A program made the translations under genes and the position numbers. A stretch of 64,000 nucleotides of DNA from JASLBX01 sp035762665 (GTDB lineage: Bacteria; Actinomycetota; Actinomycetes; Jiangellales; Jiangellaceae). The DNA is taken from assembly GCA_035762665.1 (NCBI GenBank), contig DASTNZ010000235.1, positions 62,001 to 126,000 of the forward strand, in the 5' to 3' direction. Under the pieces are notes generated by a model. It had not been told where the DNA came from. It worked only from the letters and a program-made list of their open reading frames with translations, and did no database searches. Positions 15,574 to 24,891 of the stretch are shown piece by piece (the stretch's first letter is position 1; each line of letters begins with the position of its first letter).

Positions 15574-17031
15574 ATGGGGTTCATAAACGAGTCTTCGTGG
15601 ACAGGAAAGATCTACAGCGATGGTTGGGTGACCGCCAGCGGGGGCGACGCGCCGGTGATTGAACCGGCTACGGGTAACGAGATCGGACGCACAGGTGTCG
15701 CCGACGCGAGTGATGTCGCGCGGGCCGCGACGCGAGCTGCCCAAGCGCAGCCGGAATGGGCCCACACGCCGTTCGAAGAACGTGCAGCGATCCTCCGCCG
15801 GGCCGGCGAGCTGGTCCACGAACGTGCCGACGAGCTCCATGAATGGATCATGCCGGACACCGGCGGCACGGCGCCCAAGGCGGCCTTCGAGACGCACGTT
15901 GCGGCCGGCGAGTGCATTGCGGCTGCAGAGCTGACATCCCGTCCGCTGGGCCAAGTACTACCCACGCCGCAACCGCAACTGAGCATCGCCCGCCGGTTGC
16001 CTGTCGGCGTCGTTGGAGTCATCTCCCCGTTCAACTTCCCACTGATCTTGTCGTCGAGATCGGTGGCGCCGGCGCTGGCACTGGGCAATGCCGTGCTGCT
16101 CAAACCGGATCCTCGCACGGCCGTCACCGGTGGCATCCTGCTGGCCCGGATCTTCGAAGAGGCCGGCCTGCCCCCAGGCGTGCTGCATGTCTTGCCGGGC
16201 GGCGCCGACATCGGCCAGGCGCTCGTGGAGGACCCGAACGTCCGGCTGATCTCGTTCACCGGATCGACCGCCGCCGGGCGCCAGGTCGGAGAGGCCGCGG
16301 CACGCAACTTCAAGCGAGTGCTTCTGGAGATGGGCGGCAACAATGCCCTCATCGTGTTCGACGACGCCGACCTCGAGCTCGCCGCGTCCGCCGGCGCCTA
16401 CGGCTCCTTCCTCCATCAGGGTCAGATCTGCATGACCACCGGGCGGCACATCGTCCACGAACGGCTGAAGGACGACTATGTGGAGCTGCTCGCCAAGAAG
16501 GCCGATGCGATACCCGTCGGCAACCCAGTCACTGAGCAAGTGGCGCTCGGACCGGTCATCGACGAAGGTCAGCGCGACAAGATTCACCGCCTGGTAACCG
16601 AAAGTGTCGATGCAGGAGCCACAATCGCCGCCGGCGGCCAGTTCGAAGGCCTGTTCTACCGGCCCACCGTGCTCGATCACGTCACCCGGCAGACTCCGGT
16701 GTATACCGACGAGATCTTCGGGCCAGTAGCCCCCGTCGTCTCGTTCTCGTCCGAGGACGAAGCCGTCGCGCTCGCGTCCGACACCGACTACGGGCTGTCG
16801 CTCGGAATCATCACGCGTAACGTGATGAAAGGCGTGGAGCTAGCAGGCCGAATCCCCGCCGGGATCGTTCACATCAACGACCAGACCGTTGCGGACGAGC
16901 CGATCATCCCGTTCGGCGGCGTCCGATCCTCAGGCAACGGCGGCCGCCTTGGCGGCGACGCCAATATCGAGGCCTTCACCGAGACGCAGTGGCTGACAAT
17001 TCGGGGGGATGTTCCTGCTTATCCCTTCTGA
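15574..17031 (+). CDS. aldehyde dehydrogenase, benzaldehyde dehydrogenase-like
   Basis: 485-residue NAD(P)-dependent aldehyde dehydrogenase. Complete active site: Asn154 (SPFNFP), Lys177 (LLKPDP), FTGSTAAGR near 228-236, Glu252 (LEMGGNN) and the thiol nucleophile Cys286 (GQICMTTGR). The IARRLPVGVVGVISPFNFP stretch and C-terminal PFGGVRSSGNGGR resemble aromatic (benzaldehyde/vanillin) aldehyde dehydrogenases. ATG 15574 has GGAGGG 8 bases upstream; a frame extending to 15445 adds only non-family residues. No pathway partners are adjacent, so the substrate is uncertain. Confidence 0.85.
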   Translation: MGFINESSWTGKIYSDGWVTASGGDAPVIEPATGNEIGRTGVADASDVARAATRAAQAQPEWAHTPFEERAAILRRAGELVHERADELHEWIMPDTGGTAPKAAFETHVAAGECIAAAELTSRPLGQVLPTPQPQLSIARRLPVGVVGVISPFNFPLILSSRSVAPALALGNAVLLKPDPRTAVTGGILLARIFEEAGLPPGVLHVLPGGADIGQALVEDPNVRLISFTGSTAAGRQVGEAAARNFKRVLLEMGGNNALIVFDDADLELAASAGAYGSFLHQGQICMTTGRHIVHERLKDDYVELLAKKADAIPVGNPVTEQVALGPVIDEGQRDKIHRLVTESVDAGATIAAGGQFEGLFYRPTVLDHVTRQTPVYTDEIFGPVAPVVSFSSEDEAVALASDTDYGLSLGIITRNVMKGVELAGRIPAGIVHINDQTVADEPIIPFGGVRSSGNGGRLGGDANIEAFTETQWLTIRGDVPAYPF

Positions 17032-17049
17032 GAAAAGCGGCAATCTCCC

Positions 17050-18171
17050 TCACCAGATCTCCTCCGCGGTCTCGACCAGCAGGCTCAGCTTGGCCACTTG
17101 CTGCTCGTAGCTGAGCCGGTTGCCTTCCACCGTGGACGAGAATCCGCACTGCGGCGAGATGCAAATCTGCTCGATCGGTACGTACCGGCTGGCCTCCTCG
17201 ACCCGCCGCTTCAGATCGTCCTTGCGCTCCAGTTCCCCACGCTTGGTGGTTACCAAACCGAGCACCACCTTCTTGCCGGGAGGTACGAACCGCAGTGGTT
17301 CGAATGTGCCGGACCGCTCGTCGTCGTACTCAAGGAAGAACCCGTCGACGTCCAGTCGGCCGAACAGCGCGTCAGCGACGTAGTCGTAGCCGCCCTCGGC
17401 CGCCCAGGAGGACTGATAGTTACCCCGGCACATGTGGGTGGTGACGGTCATGCTCGCCGGCTTCTCGGCCAGCACAGTGTTGATCTGGCGGATGTAAAGC
17501 TCGTGCTGGTGCTCGGCGTCCAGTCCCCAGGAGGCTACGCGCTCGCGCTGGCGGGGATCGTTCAGGTAGGCGAGGCTGACGTCGTCGAGCTGCAGATATG
17601 TACACCCGAGGTCGGCCATCATCTTTAGTTGCTTGGCGTAGGCCGCGGTAAGGTCCGCCCAGAACTCGTCGTCGTCCGGGTAGACCTTGCGATCGATCGC
17701 CGCTGGCCCGCCACGGAAATGCACCATTCCGGGCGACGGGATGGTCAACTTCGGCGTCAGCCCGGTTCCAGTGGCGGCGGACTTCAGGAACGTGAAGTGC
17801 TCACCGAAGATCGGCCGATCGATCCCGATCTTGCCGTCTACCGCCATCGCTGCACTGGTGAACTCGACCACGCCGTCTTCGTTGCGCATGGGTACCTTGA
17901 TCTCGCCTTGAGTCTTGTTGACGCCGTCGAGTTGGTAGATGAAATCCATGTGCCACGACGCCCGGCGAAACTCACCGTCTGTGGCGGTACGCAACCCGAC
18001 GTCCCGCTGCATGGCCACGACCTCGCGGATCGCCTTGTCCTCGACGGCGCGGAGCGCCTCGACATCGATCTCGCCGGCGGCATGCTGTTCGCGAGCCTTC
18101 AGGAGCCGGCCCGGGCGGAGCAGGCTGCCCACGTGGTCTGCTCGATACGGTGGCCGTCCGCTATCTGTCAT
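17050..18171 (-). CDS. cobalamin-independent methionine synthase family protein (MetE C-terminal type)
   Basis: 373-residue stand-alone homologue of the C-terminal catalytic domain of MetE. The zinc-thiolate ligands are all present: His246 and Cys248 (THMCRGN), Glu281 (FLEYDD) and Cys342 (SPQCGFSS). It lacks the N-terminal MetE half, as do the archaeal/bacterial 'core-MetE' and methyl-transfer or epoxyalkane CoM-transferase-like enzymes, so the methyl donor and acceptor are open. Start at ATG 18171, with GGGAGG six bases upstream on the minus strand; an upstream in-frame start (18231) is less likely. It converges on the aldehyde dehydrogenase with 18 bases between. Confidence 0.82.
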   Translation of the reverse strand: MTDSGRPPYRADHVGSLLRPGRLLKAREQHAAGEIDVEALRAVEDKAIREVVAMQRDVGLRTATDGEFRRASWHMDFIYQLDGVNKTQGEIKVPMRNEDGVVEFTSAAMAVDGKIGIDRPIFGEHFTFLKSAATGTGLTPKLTIPSPGMVHFRGGPAAIDRKVYPDDDEFWADLTAAYAKQLKMMADLGCTYLQLDDVSLAYLNDPRQRERVASWGLDAEHQHELYIRQINTVLAEKPASMTVTTHMCRGNYQSSWAAEGGYDYVADALFGRLDVDGFFLEYDDERSGTFEPLRFVPPGKKVVLGLVTTKRGELERKDDLKRRVEEASRYVPIEQICISPQCGFSSTVEGNRLSYEQQVAKLSLLVETAEEIW

Positions 18172-18374
18172 TGGGAGCCTCCCATCGGACCTTAGCGCGA
18201 TCTTGATGGGCTCCGGCTGGTCGGCCGGCACAACCGGGCATCATTGATCTTTGGCCTGGCGGAATGAGTCTACGGTCGATCGCCGACCGCAATGAGGACC
18301 TACGCCTCTGCATACCCTCCCCCTCCACGAGCAAGGTTGAACTGGACGCACAGATCTGAGTTGGAGGTGGCGAC

Positions 18375-19217
18375 ATGCGTTTGCTCGTTACTGGTTCGCT
18401 CGCCGTGGCGGGCGCCGCGTCTTTAGCAGCAGGCTTCGCGGTACGCCCGCGCCCTCGTGCGCCGGTGGGCAAAACCCACGATCGCGGCGTGGTAGCTCTG
18501 GATGCAAGTCTGCCGACCCTCCTCGCCCAGCACTTGGACGTCGACCAGGACGGTCTAGTGCCCAGGATGGACACCATAGCCCTCTGGGGCAGGGCCAAGG
18601 TACGTATCGGCCGGTCGCCGTGGCTACCGGTCCGCATGCTTACCAGACACCGTGTCGGCCATGACTTCGCCAGCGACATCAACGTGACCTGGTACGGCCG
18701 GACGGTGTTGGAAGTGATCGACGCGTACGTTCGGGGCCGCGGCATGGCCGGGCCTGAGCGGCGGCCGGACGTGGGCGACGAGATCGATCAGGGCGCGAAC
18801 CTGTTCCTGTGGAGCGAGGGGGTACTGATCCCGTCCGTCTTTGCCGACGGTACGCCCGTAAAGGCGGTCGAGGACGACCTTGCGACGATCAGGCTGGAGG
18901 TGCCGTTCCACACGAGCACCGACTCGGCTTGGCTGCACTTCGCTGGCGCGCATCCGCGCCGGTTCTCAGCACTACGCCACAAGGGGCCCGGCGGAGACAA
19001 GGTCTGGTGGCACGTGGACATGCGCGACTGGTTCCTGGTCGACGGCATCACGCTCCCCCGGCACATCGAGGTCACGTGGGAGGACGATGGACGGCCGTGG
19101 TTCCGGCTGGACGTCGACGGCTTTGCCGCCAATGTCGACCTCGATGTCGATATGCGACTGAACCAGGTGGATGACTCGATCAGGGCCGTCCGGGTTCGAC
19201 GCGGCCTGCCGTACTGA
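18375..19217 (+). CDS. conserved protein, DUF6544-like, N-terminal membrane anchor
   Basis: 280 residues. Residues 1-25 (MRLLVTGSLAVAGAASLAAGF) form a signal or single transmembrane segment followed by an Arg/Pro stretch. The rest is a soluble, strand-rich domain with landmarks WGRAKVRIG, LTRHRVGHDFASDINVTWYG, DEIDQGANLFLWSEG, and HVDMRDWFLVDGITLP...VTWEDDGRPWFRLDVDGFAANVDLD. I recognise the pattern as a DUF6544-type protein of unknown function. It likely sits outside or at the membrane surface. It precedes the first two-component system by about 90 bases. Confidence 0.6.
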   Translation: MRLLVTGSLAVAGAASLAAGFAVRPRPRAPVGKTHDRGVVALDASLPTLLAQHLDVDQDGLVPRMDTIALWGRAKVRIGRSPWLPVRMLTRHRVGHDFASDINVTWYGRTVLEVIDAYVRGRGMAGPERRPDVGDEIDQGANLFLWSEGVLIPSVFADGTPVKAVEDDLATIRLEVPFHTSTDSAWLHFAGAHPRRFSALRHKGPGGDKVWWHVDMRDWFLVDGITLPRHIEVTWEDDGRPWFRLDVDGFAANVDLDVDMRLNQVDDSIRAVRVRRGLPY

Positions 19218-19308
19218 TCCGATCCAGACCTGGCGCACCCCGACCCGGTGACGATCGGACCACGCACCGGGGTCGTTTGGCCCCTGGGCACGGCTCGCCC
19301 TGTGCCAT

Positions 19309-20013
19309 ATGTCTTGTCATATGGGGAACACGGTCATGGTCGTCGAGGACGACCGGGAGATCCGCGACGTCCTGCGCCGCTATCTCGAGCGCGCCGACTA
19401 CGCCGTGCATACGACCGGTTCTGGCATTCACGCACTGAGTCAGCTCGCCGCAGGAGGAATCGACCTCGTAGTACTCGACCTCGGGTTGCCTGATCTCGAC
19501 GGCCTGGAGGTGTTAGCGGCAGCGCAAGAGTCCGGCGACATTCCCGTAGTGGTCCTCACCGCGCGTAGCACCGTCGAAGATCGTATCCGTGGCCTGCAGC
19601 AGGGTGCCGACGACTATGTGGTCAAGCCGTTCTCGCCCACCGAGCTGGTCCTGCGCGTTCAGGCCGTCCTCCACCGCAGAGCCTCGGGACAGCCGTCAGC
19701 CAACGGAGTGTCGTCCTTCGGCGGCGGTCGGCTGGTCATCGACGAGCAGCGGCACACTGCCGAGCTGGACGGCGTGCACCTGGACCTGACGCCCACCGAA
19801 TGGGGACTGCTCACCACCATGGCGTCGGCGCCCCAGCGGGTGTACTCCAGGTACGAACTTGTCAACCGGGTTCGCGGGTACGAGTTCGCTGGATACGAGC
19901 GGACGATCGACTCACATGTCAAGAACCTTCGCCGCAAGCTCGGCGCCGGCAGCGAAATCATCGAGACAGTCCTCGGTGTCGGGTATCGACTGATCTTGCC
20001 GAAGGACCGATGA
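19309..20013 (+). CDS. OmpR-family response regulator
   Basis: 234 residues (230 if ATG 19321 is used). Receiver domain with the acidic pair near residues 10-11, phospho-acceptor Asp in VVLDLGLPD (about residue 57 from 19309) and Lys in VVKPFSP; C-terminal winged helix with DLTPTEWGLLTTM and TIDSHVKNLRRKLG. It binds DNA when phosphorylated by its kinase. Two ATGs (19309, 19321) are possible and neither has a strong ribosome-binding site. The TGA overlaps the ATG of the kinase gene (ATGA), so the pair is translationally coupled. Confidence 0.93.
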   Translation: MSCHMGNTVMVVEDDREIRDVLRRYLERADYAVHTTGSGIHALSQLAAGGIDLVVLDLGLPDLDGLEVLAAAQESGDIPVVVLTARSTVEDRIRGLQQGADDYVVKPFSPTELVLRVQAVLHRRASGQPSANGVSSFGGGRLVIDEQRHTAELDGVHLDLTPTEWGLLTTMASAPQRVYSRYELVNRVRGYEFAGYERTIDSHVKNLRRKLGAGSEIIETVLGVGYRLILPKDR

Positions 20014-21431
20014 ACGCCATGGCCGCCGCCCGCCGCGCCCTCGGACCGCTGGGTCGTCGGTTGCTGGCCGCGTTCGTCCTCGTGGCGCTCTCTTCGGTCG
20101 CCGTGCTCACCGCCGCCGCGCTCATCGGCACCGATCGCGGCGTCGCGACGATCCAGCACGAGGAGCGCCAGCAGGTGGCCGAGCGGACGGCGGCAACTGC
20201 TGCAGAAGCGTTTGCAGCAGCCGGCGGGTGGGCCGGTGCGGATCTGGACCCGGTACACGCAGTGGCAGAAGCCGCCGGGGCCCGGCTCGTGGTGTGGGAT
20301 GCGACGGGTGCGGTGGTCTCCATGACCGCGCCGATGGGCCGGCACGGGCACGCTGCCGGCCAAACCGGCCAAACCGGCCAAACCGGCCAACCCGGGCTGC
20401 AAGCCGACGTCGTCGTCGACGGCCAGTCCGTTGGTACCGTCCAGCTGACGTTCCTGGCCGCCGCGGTGTCGAGTAGTGGTCGGGCGGTCGCCTGGTGGTG
20501 GGTCGCCGGCGCCGCCGCCGTTGCGCTCGTGATCGCTCTGGGTGTGAGCTGGTACGTCACCCGCCGGCTCACCACTCCGCTGGCCACACTCGCCGGCACC
20601 GCCCGGGCATTCGCCGGCGGCCACCGAGCCGCGCGAGTCGGCATTCGGCCGCCGGGAGAACTTGGCGAGGTAGCAGCGGCCTTCGATGCCATGGCGGACG
20701 AGGTCGCCACCACGGAGGAGAACCGCCGCAGGCAGGCCGCGGACGTTGCCCACGAGCTACGCAACCCCCTCGCCGCACTGCAGGCAGGGCTCGAGGAATT
20801 GCGCGACGGCCTCGGCGAACCCGATCCGGCCCGGCTGGCCAGCCTGCACGACCAAGCGCTCCGGCTCGGTCGCGTCGTGGAAGACCTCGCCCAGCTCGCA
20901 TCGGCCGAGGCCGCGTCCGCCTCCCTCCGGCTGACCGAACTCGATCTGGCAACTGCGGTCGCGGGAACTGTCGACAGCCAGGAACCTCAACTCCGCGCTG
21001 CTGGACTGATCGTCCACCGCGAGATCTCCGGACCCGTGCCGGTGCGCGCTGATCCTGACCGCATCCATCAGATCGTGGTGAACATGCTGGCCAACGCGGC
21101 GCGGTTCGGCCGCTCCGGTGACCACGTCACCGTGCGGGTGTTCAGCGAAGGGGAACGAGGTCTTGTGCAGGTGGCCGATACCGGGCCGGGCATCGCGGCC
21201 ACGGACATCCCGCACGTATTCGAGCGCCGGTGGCGTGGCCCGAACAGTGGCACCGTCACCGGCTCCGGTATTGGCCTGGCCGTGGTCCGCGAACTCGTCG
21301 AAGCCCACCACGGAACCGTCTCTGTGGACTCCAGACCGGGCCACGGGACGACGTTCACGATCATGATTCCGCTGGGCCATGACCAGGGGAATCACGCTAG
21401 CCATGACCCAGCGCTGCGAATCGGCTCCTAG
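20010..21431 (+). CDS. sensor histidine kinase
   Basis: 473-residue membrane kinase. TM1 at about 19-40, an extracytoplasmic sensor (about 41-155), TM2 at about 160-183, a HAMP domain, then H-box DVAHELRNPLAAL with His248, N-box MLANAARFG, and ATP-lid motifs DTGPGI and GSGIGLAVV. The sensor contains a perfect little repeat, GQT x3 then GQP (117-128), from a 9-bp tandem DNA repeat. It phosphorylates the regulator encoded upstream. It ends at 21431 in a CTAG shared with the convergent secreted-protein gene. Confidence 0.93.
   Translation: MNAMAAARRALGPLGRRLLAAFVLVALSSVAVLTAAALIGTDRGVATIQHEERQQVAERTAATAAEAFAAAGGWAGADLDPVHAVAEAAGARLVVWDATGAVVSMTAPMGRHGHAAGQTGQTGQTGQPGLQADVVVDGQSVGTVQLTFLAAAVSSSGRAVAWWWVAGAAAVALVIALGVSWYVTRRLTTPLATLAGTARAFAGGHRAARVGIRPPGELGEVAAAFDAMADEVATTEENRRRQAADVAHELRNPLAALQAGLEELRDGLGEPDPARLASLHDQALRLGRVVEDLAQLASAEAASASLRLTELDLATAVAGTVDSQEPQLRAAGLIVHREISGPVPVRADPDRIHQIVVNMLANAARFGRSGDHVTVRVFSEGERGLVQVADTGPGIAATDIPHVFERRWRGPNSGTVTGSGIGLAVVRELVEAHHGTVSVDSRPGHGTTFTIMIPLGHDQGNHASHDPALRIGS
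20358..20393 (+). repeat. 9-bp tandem repeat in the kinase sensor domain
   Basis: Four copies of a 9-base unit GGCCAAACC (the last GGCCAACCC), in frame, giving Gly-Gln-Thr three times then Gly-Gln-Pro in the extracytoplasmic loop. Copy number could change by slippage without breaking the frame. Confidence 0.9.
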
Positions 21432-21799
21432 TCAGCATCTGGCGCGTACGGGCACTCGCCAGTACCCGAGCCTTGCCCCGGACCCGGGCCTTGCCCCGGA
21501 CCTTGCTCCGGGCCTGGCCCCTGCCCGTGCGTTTCACGGTGCTGGTTCCGCAGCTGCCCGCCCTGGCAGTCGCGATCTGTCATATGAATGCGGAGTTGAT
21601 CGCGATCCCGTTCTTGGGTGCCTGTGCAGTTGGGGTTGGGCATGACCTCGTCATCGTCATCGAGCATCTGCCCGTAGCGAGCGGGCGAGTCGACCGTCGC
21701 GTCGTCGTTGCCGGCCAGGGCAGGCACCGCGACAAGCGCCCCGACGCTCAGCGCGCCGGCCACTCCGACCGCGACCGCCGCCTTACGAATGTTCCTCAT
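21428..21799 (-). CDS. small secreted protein with Gly/Pro/Gln-rich tail
   Basis: 123 residues. A signal peptide (MRNIRKAAVAVGVAGALSVG...ALA, cleavage near 29-30) is followed by an acidic segment DDATVDSP...MLDDDDEVMP, a short part with three Cys in total in the mature chain, and a C-terminal low-complexity tract made of GQGPGP/EQGPGQ units. I do not recognise a family. ATG 21799 is preceded by GAGGAGGAG, a strong ribosome-binding site; longer frames starting at 21910 are unlikely. It converges on the sensor kinase with a 4-base overlap. The location suggests a ligand, partner or target of that sensor, but this is only context. Confidence 0.75.
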   Translation of the reverse strand: MRNIRKAAVAVGVAGALSVGALVAVPALAGNDDATVDSPARYGQMLDDDDEVMPNPNCTGTQERDRDQLRIHMTDRDCQGGQLRNQHRETHGQGPGPEQGPGQGPGPGQGSGTGECPYAPDAD

Positions 21800-21916
21800 G
21801 ACTCCTCCTCTCAATACACCTCCAGAGTGGATTCCGGGTGTGCAGGCATCGTGCAGTCGGCATGGAGACCGTATGGAACTCCTGGCGAACGTAAACCGGT
21901 TAGATAACATCGCGCC

Positions 21917-22813
21917 GTGGCCGACGATCCAGCGCCGATCGCTTGCCGAGGTCTAACCCGGCATTACGGCCGCACGATCGGCATCGAGGACCTCGATCTC
22001 GTCGTCCGCGGTGGGACGGTCACTGGTTTTCTCGGCCCTAATGGCGCCGGAAAGACCACAGTGCTGCGGTTACTGGTGGGGCTGTTGCGCCCTACCCGAG
22101 GCGAGGCGTGGATCCACGGCATACCCGTGTCCGACCCGAAGTCTCGGCGGACGATCGGATTCATGCCGGCCGACCCGGCCTTCGTCGGTGAACTCAGCGG
22201 GTCGGCGAACCTCGACCTGCTGGCGGACTTGAGTGGTGCTGAGCCGGCAGATCGTGGGTGGGCAGTCGAGCTCCTGGATTTCGAGGCGCGCGATCTCTAC
22301 CGTCCGGTGAAGGAGTACTCGAGCGGGATGGTGCAGAAGCTGGCCCTGATCCAGGCCGTGCAGCACCACCCCGATGTCGTACTTCTCGACGAACCGGCCA
22401 ACCGGCTCGATCCGCTGGCGCACCACGGATTCGAGCAGCTCGTCCGGTCTATCGCCGCAGAGGGCCGTACCGTGTTCCTGTCATCACACGTGCTCAGCGA
22501 GGTCGAGGCCACCTGCGACGAAGTCGCGATGGTGCGCGGGGGCCGACTGTTGATGGTCTCCTCGATGCACGAGCTGTCAGTTGCGGCGCTTAGGCGGATC
22601 ACAATCGTCTACCGGGACCAACCTGCTGCAGTACCCGAGGGGCTGCACGACACTTCCGTCGACGGTTTGGTGGTTACCGGCCGGGTCGAGGCCCACCGGC
22701 CCGAGGTCCTCCGGGAGATCCTGCGCGACCCCGCCGTCGACGATCTGCTGGTCGAACCGGCTCCGCTGGAAGAGACCTTTGTGCATCTCTACCGCGAGGA
22801 GCGCACCCCGTGA
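21917..22813 (+). CDS. ABC transporter ATP-binding protein
   Basis: 298-residue single ABC domain. Walker A GPNGAGKTT at 40-48, Q-loop region, signature YSSGM (about 135), Walker B VVLLDEPANRLDP (about 154) and H-loop SSHVLSE. The C-terminal 80 residues form the extra domain typical of two-component (NatA/DrrA-like) exporters. It powers the permease encoded next, whose GTG overlaps this gene's TGA (GTGA). Starts at GTG 21917. The substrate is unknown; proximity to two sensor systems suggests an envelope-stress or antibiotic/peptide export role. Confidence 0.92.
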   Translation: MADDPAPIACRGLTRHYGRTIGIEDLDLVVRGGTVTGFLGPNGAGKTTVLRLLVGLLRPTRGEAWIHGIPVSDPKSRRTIGFMPADPAFVGELSGSANLDLLADLSGAEPADRGWAVELLDFEARDLYRPVKEYSSGMVQKLALIQAVQHHPDVVLLDEPANRLDPLAHHGFEQLVRSIAAEGRTVFLSSHVLSEVEATCDEVAMVRGGRLLMVSSMHELSVAALRRITIVYRDQPAAVPEGLHDTSVDGLVVTGRVEAHRPEVLREILRDPAVDDLLVEPAPLEETFVHLYREERTP

Positions 22814-23610
22814 AGCGGTTACTGTGGGCTGACGTAACCGCCCGCCGGCGGATGGTCGCCGGCCTGGCCGTCGGGACTGCAGTGTTCGTCCTCGCGCTGG
22901 CGAGTATCGAGGCGCTCGGCGGGTTGTCCGACATCGGGCGCCGGGCCTTCGGCGAGGCGCCGCCCGCGCTGTCCGCATTGGCCGGTTCGAGATCCGGATT
23001 CGACGTGTTCACGCCGCTGGGACTGCTGGCCTTCGCCTTCAACCATCCCTTCTTCCTGGCGCTAAGCCTCGCGATCGGGGTCGCCATCGGCACGGGGGCA
23101 ATCGCGGGCGATGTCGAGTCCGGCCGCGCTCAGCTGTGGTACACCAGGCCGGTACCCCGACATCTCATCCTGCGCGGTCGCCTCGTGTTCTGGCTGCTCG
23201 CGCAGGTCGCTGTCATCGCGGCCGGCGTACTCGGCGGCGTGCTAGCCAGCGTGTTGTCGGATTCCCTGGGAACCGAGGGAGCCGCAGTCGCCATCCGTGC
23301 CGGCGTCCAGTTCCTGCCCCTGGCGTTGTTCATCGGCGCGTTGGCGTTCGCCGTGTCGTCGTTCGCATCGACCCGCGCCCGCGCGCTCGGAGGTACGCTC
23401 GGCCTGGCCTTTCTCGCGTACCTGGCGAACTTCGTGTCGCTCCTGTGGTCCACCGCCGAGCCGCTGCGATGGATCACGCCGTTCGGCTACTACGACCCAC
23501 TCGGCGTCGTCAACGGCATTCAGTGGGGGGATGCCATGGTGCTCAGCGCGGCAGCGATCGTCCTGCTGGCCGTGGCGCACGCCGGGCTCGCGCGCCGAGA
23601 CCTCGCCTGA
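22810..23610 (+). CDS. ABC transporter permease (ABC-2 type)
   Basis: 266 residues with about six hydrophobic segments: around 17-38, 70-97, 127-152, 166-190, 196-217 and 240-258. The short loop GDVESGRAQLWYTRPVPRHLILRGRL is typical of ABC-2 exporters, and YDPLGVVNGIQWGDAM precedes the last helix. Translationally coupled to the ATPase. Together they form a minimal exporter between two two-component systems. Substrate not identifiable. Confidence 0.88.
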   Translation: MKRLLWADVTARRRMVAGLAVGTAVFVLALASIEALGGLSDIGRRAFGEAPPALSALAGSRSGFDVFTPLGLLAFAFNHPFFLALSLAIGVAIGTGAIAGDVESGRAQLWYTRPVPRHLILRGRLVFWLLAQVAVIAAGVLGGVLASVLSDSLGTEGAAVAIRAGVQFLPLALFIGALAFAVSSFASTRARALGGTLGLAFLAYLANFVSLLWSTAEPLRWITPFGYYDPLGVVNGIQWGDAMVLSAAAIVLLAVAHAGLARRDLA

Positions 23611-23729
23611 CCTGCTTCGATGGGGTGCATGCCGGCTTCGTAATCGTTGACCGTGAGTCAGCTCGATCTGAGGCCGGAAACAGTAACGCCACCCTGGCTG
23701 GATGGCGTTGCTGCTTTTCCCTTCACCGG

Positions 23730-24161
23730 TCAGGTCCGCATGCTCCGCATGCCAGCCCACAGCTGCGGCCCAGTCAGCAGCACAATAAGCGCGCCGACGA
23801 TCACGTTGCTGACGATGACAGACGTGGCGGGCGTCCCAGCATCGGCGACAACCCACGGCGCGACGATCACCCAGGCCCCCAGGAACGGGGCAACCCAGAG
23901 GATTCCGTGCGTGCGGCTGAAGGCCGACGTGAACCCGATGGAGAGAAGTGCGACCGAGACACCAACGAAGATGTTGGCCATGGTCAGGGCAGAGCGGTCG
24001 GTGAATCCCACCACCCATGGCGAAATAGCGAGGTAGAGGCCAGAAAGGAAGGTTAGACCGTCAGCCAGCTGTACCAGCCGGGTCTCCGCGATCTGGTCGT
24101 ACCTCATACGCATCCCAGTCAGGTCGGGGTGCTTCTCAATAGGAGGGGTCGGCGTCGACAT
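23730..24161 (-). CDS. SPW repeat membrane protein
   Basis: 143 residues with four hydrophobic helices. The SPW signature occurs twice, once exact as GLYLAISPWVVGF and once as VIVAPWVVAD, each starting a two-helix half, the hallmark of the SPW repeat family of small membrane proteins of unknown function. Start at ATG 24161: AAGGAGG lies 9 bases upstream. The longer frame to 24311 was rejected for that reason. It converges on the ABC permease gene. Confidence 0.8.
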   Translation of the reverse strand: MSTPTPPIEKHPDLTGMRMRYDQIAETRLVQLADGLTFLSGLYLAISPWVVGFTDRSALTMANIFVGVSVALLSIGFTSAFSRTHGILWVAPFLGAWVIVAPWVVADAGTPATSVIVSNVIVGALIVLLTGPQLWAGMRSMRT

Positions 24162-24276
24162 ATAACCCCACCTCCTTCTGCCCTTCCAGAGTGACACCGC
24201 TAACGCGCCGACAATAGGGTCGAACGTCCCCGGCTGCCGGACTTCACAAATGACAACGGCAGAGGCAGTGGCGCTG

Positions 24277-24789
24277 TCAGTCGTCGTCATCGGCGACGTC
24301 GGTCGGGACACCGTCGATGCAGCGGATCTTCACGTCAATGTCATCGTCGTCAGACTCGAACTCGACTTCGATTTCGCGGGCTGGTCCATGCTCAGCGTTG
24401 TCGACCCGAAAACCCTGCGCCGGACTCCAGGACAGCACCTCGACCAGGCCGGCTCCGGAACACCGCGCCACCACAGTCCCACCCGCGCTGGTGATCACGC
24501 TTGGTTCGGCAGCAGGCTGGGTCGCCGCACGCTCGGCGGTCGGTGTCGGTGTCGGCGTCGCCGTAGGCTGCGGCGTCGGAGGAACCTGCTCGGTTGACTC
24601 GGCCGATGGCGAGAGAGTCGACAACGTATCGGTGATCTCCTGCCGATCGAGTGGGCCGGCCGAACTGCCGAAGATGCCGGCGCCGATCGACGACACGGCC
24701 GCGAGCGTGACTCCGGTCGCTAGAACCGCCGCGCCAAGCCAACCTACGACGACCAAGGCGGTGCGCCGGGACCTGGAACTTCCTGCCAC
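24277..24789 (-). CDS. membrane-anchored protein with Pro/Thr linker and acidic end
   Basis: 170 residues. A short basic start (SSRSRR) and one transmembrane helix (about 10-35) are followed by a Pro/Thr/Ala linker (PTPQPTATPTPTPTAE) that probably spans the wall, then a compact extracellular domain of about 70 residues (SVITSAGGTVVARCSGAGLVEVLSWSPAQGFRVD...) with two Cys, ending in Asp runs (ESDDDD, ADDDD). I do not recognise the domain by name. Start GTG 24789. It is divergent from the second response regulator (103 bases apart), so is a likely target or partner of that system. Confidence 0.7.
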   Translation of the reverse strand: MAGSSRSRRTALVVVGWLGAAVLATGVTLAAVSSIGAGIFGSSAGPLDRQEITDTLSTLSPSAESTEQVPPTPQPTATPTPTPTAERAATQPAAEPSVITSAGGTVVARCSGAGLVEVLSWSPAQGFRVDNAEHGPAREIEVEFESDDDDIDVKIRCIDGVPTDVADDDD

Positions 24790-24891
24790 GCGTCTGAGTA
24801 TCGTCTGCCGGTGGTTAAGGCGCGGCTAACGCGCTCTCAACGTGCGGCTTCGGCGGCTCCCGGCACCGGTGCCGTCGGATAGGTTTCGACC

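Noticed and set aside
18172..18374. Riboswitch (cobalamin or SAM) ahead of the MetE-like gene
   Set aside because: No conserved box or multi-stem fold could be recognised; the start has an ordinary GGGAGG site.
20358..20393. CRISPR-like short repeats
   Set aside because: Units are 9 bases, contiguous and in frame; no spacers.
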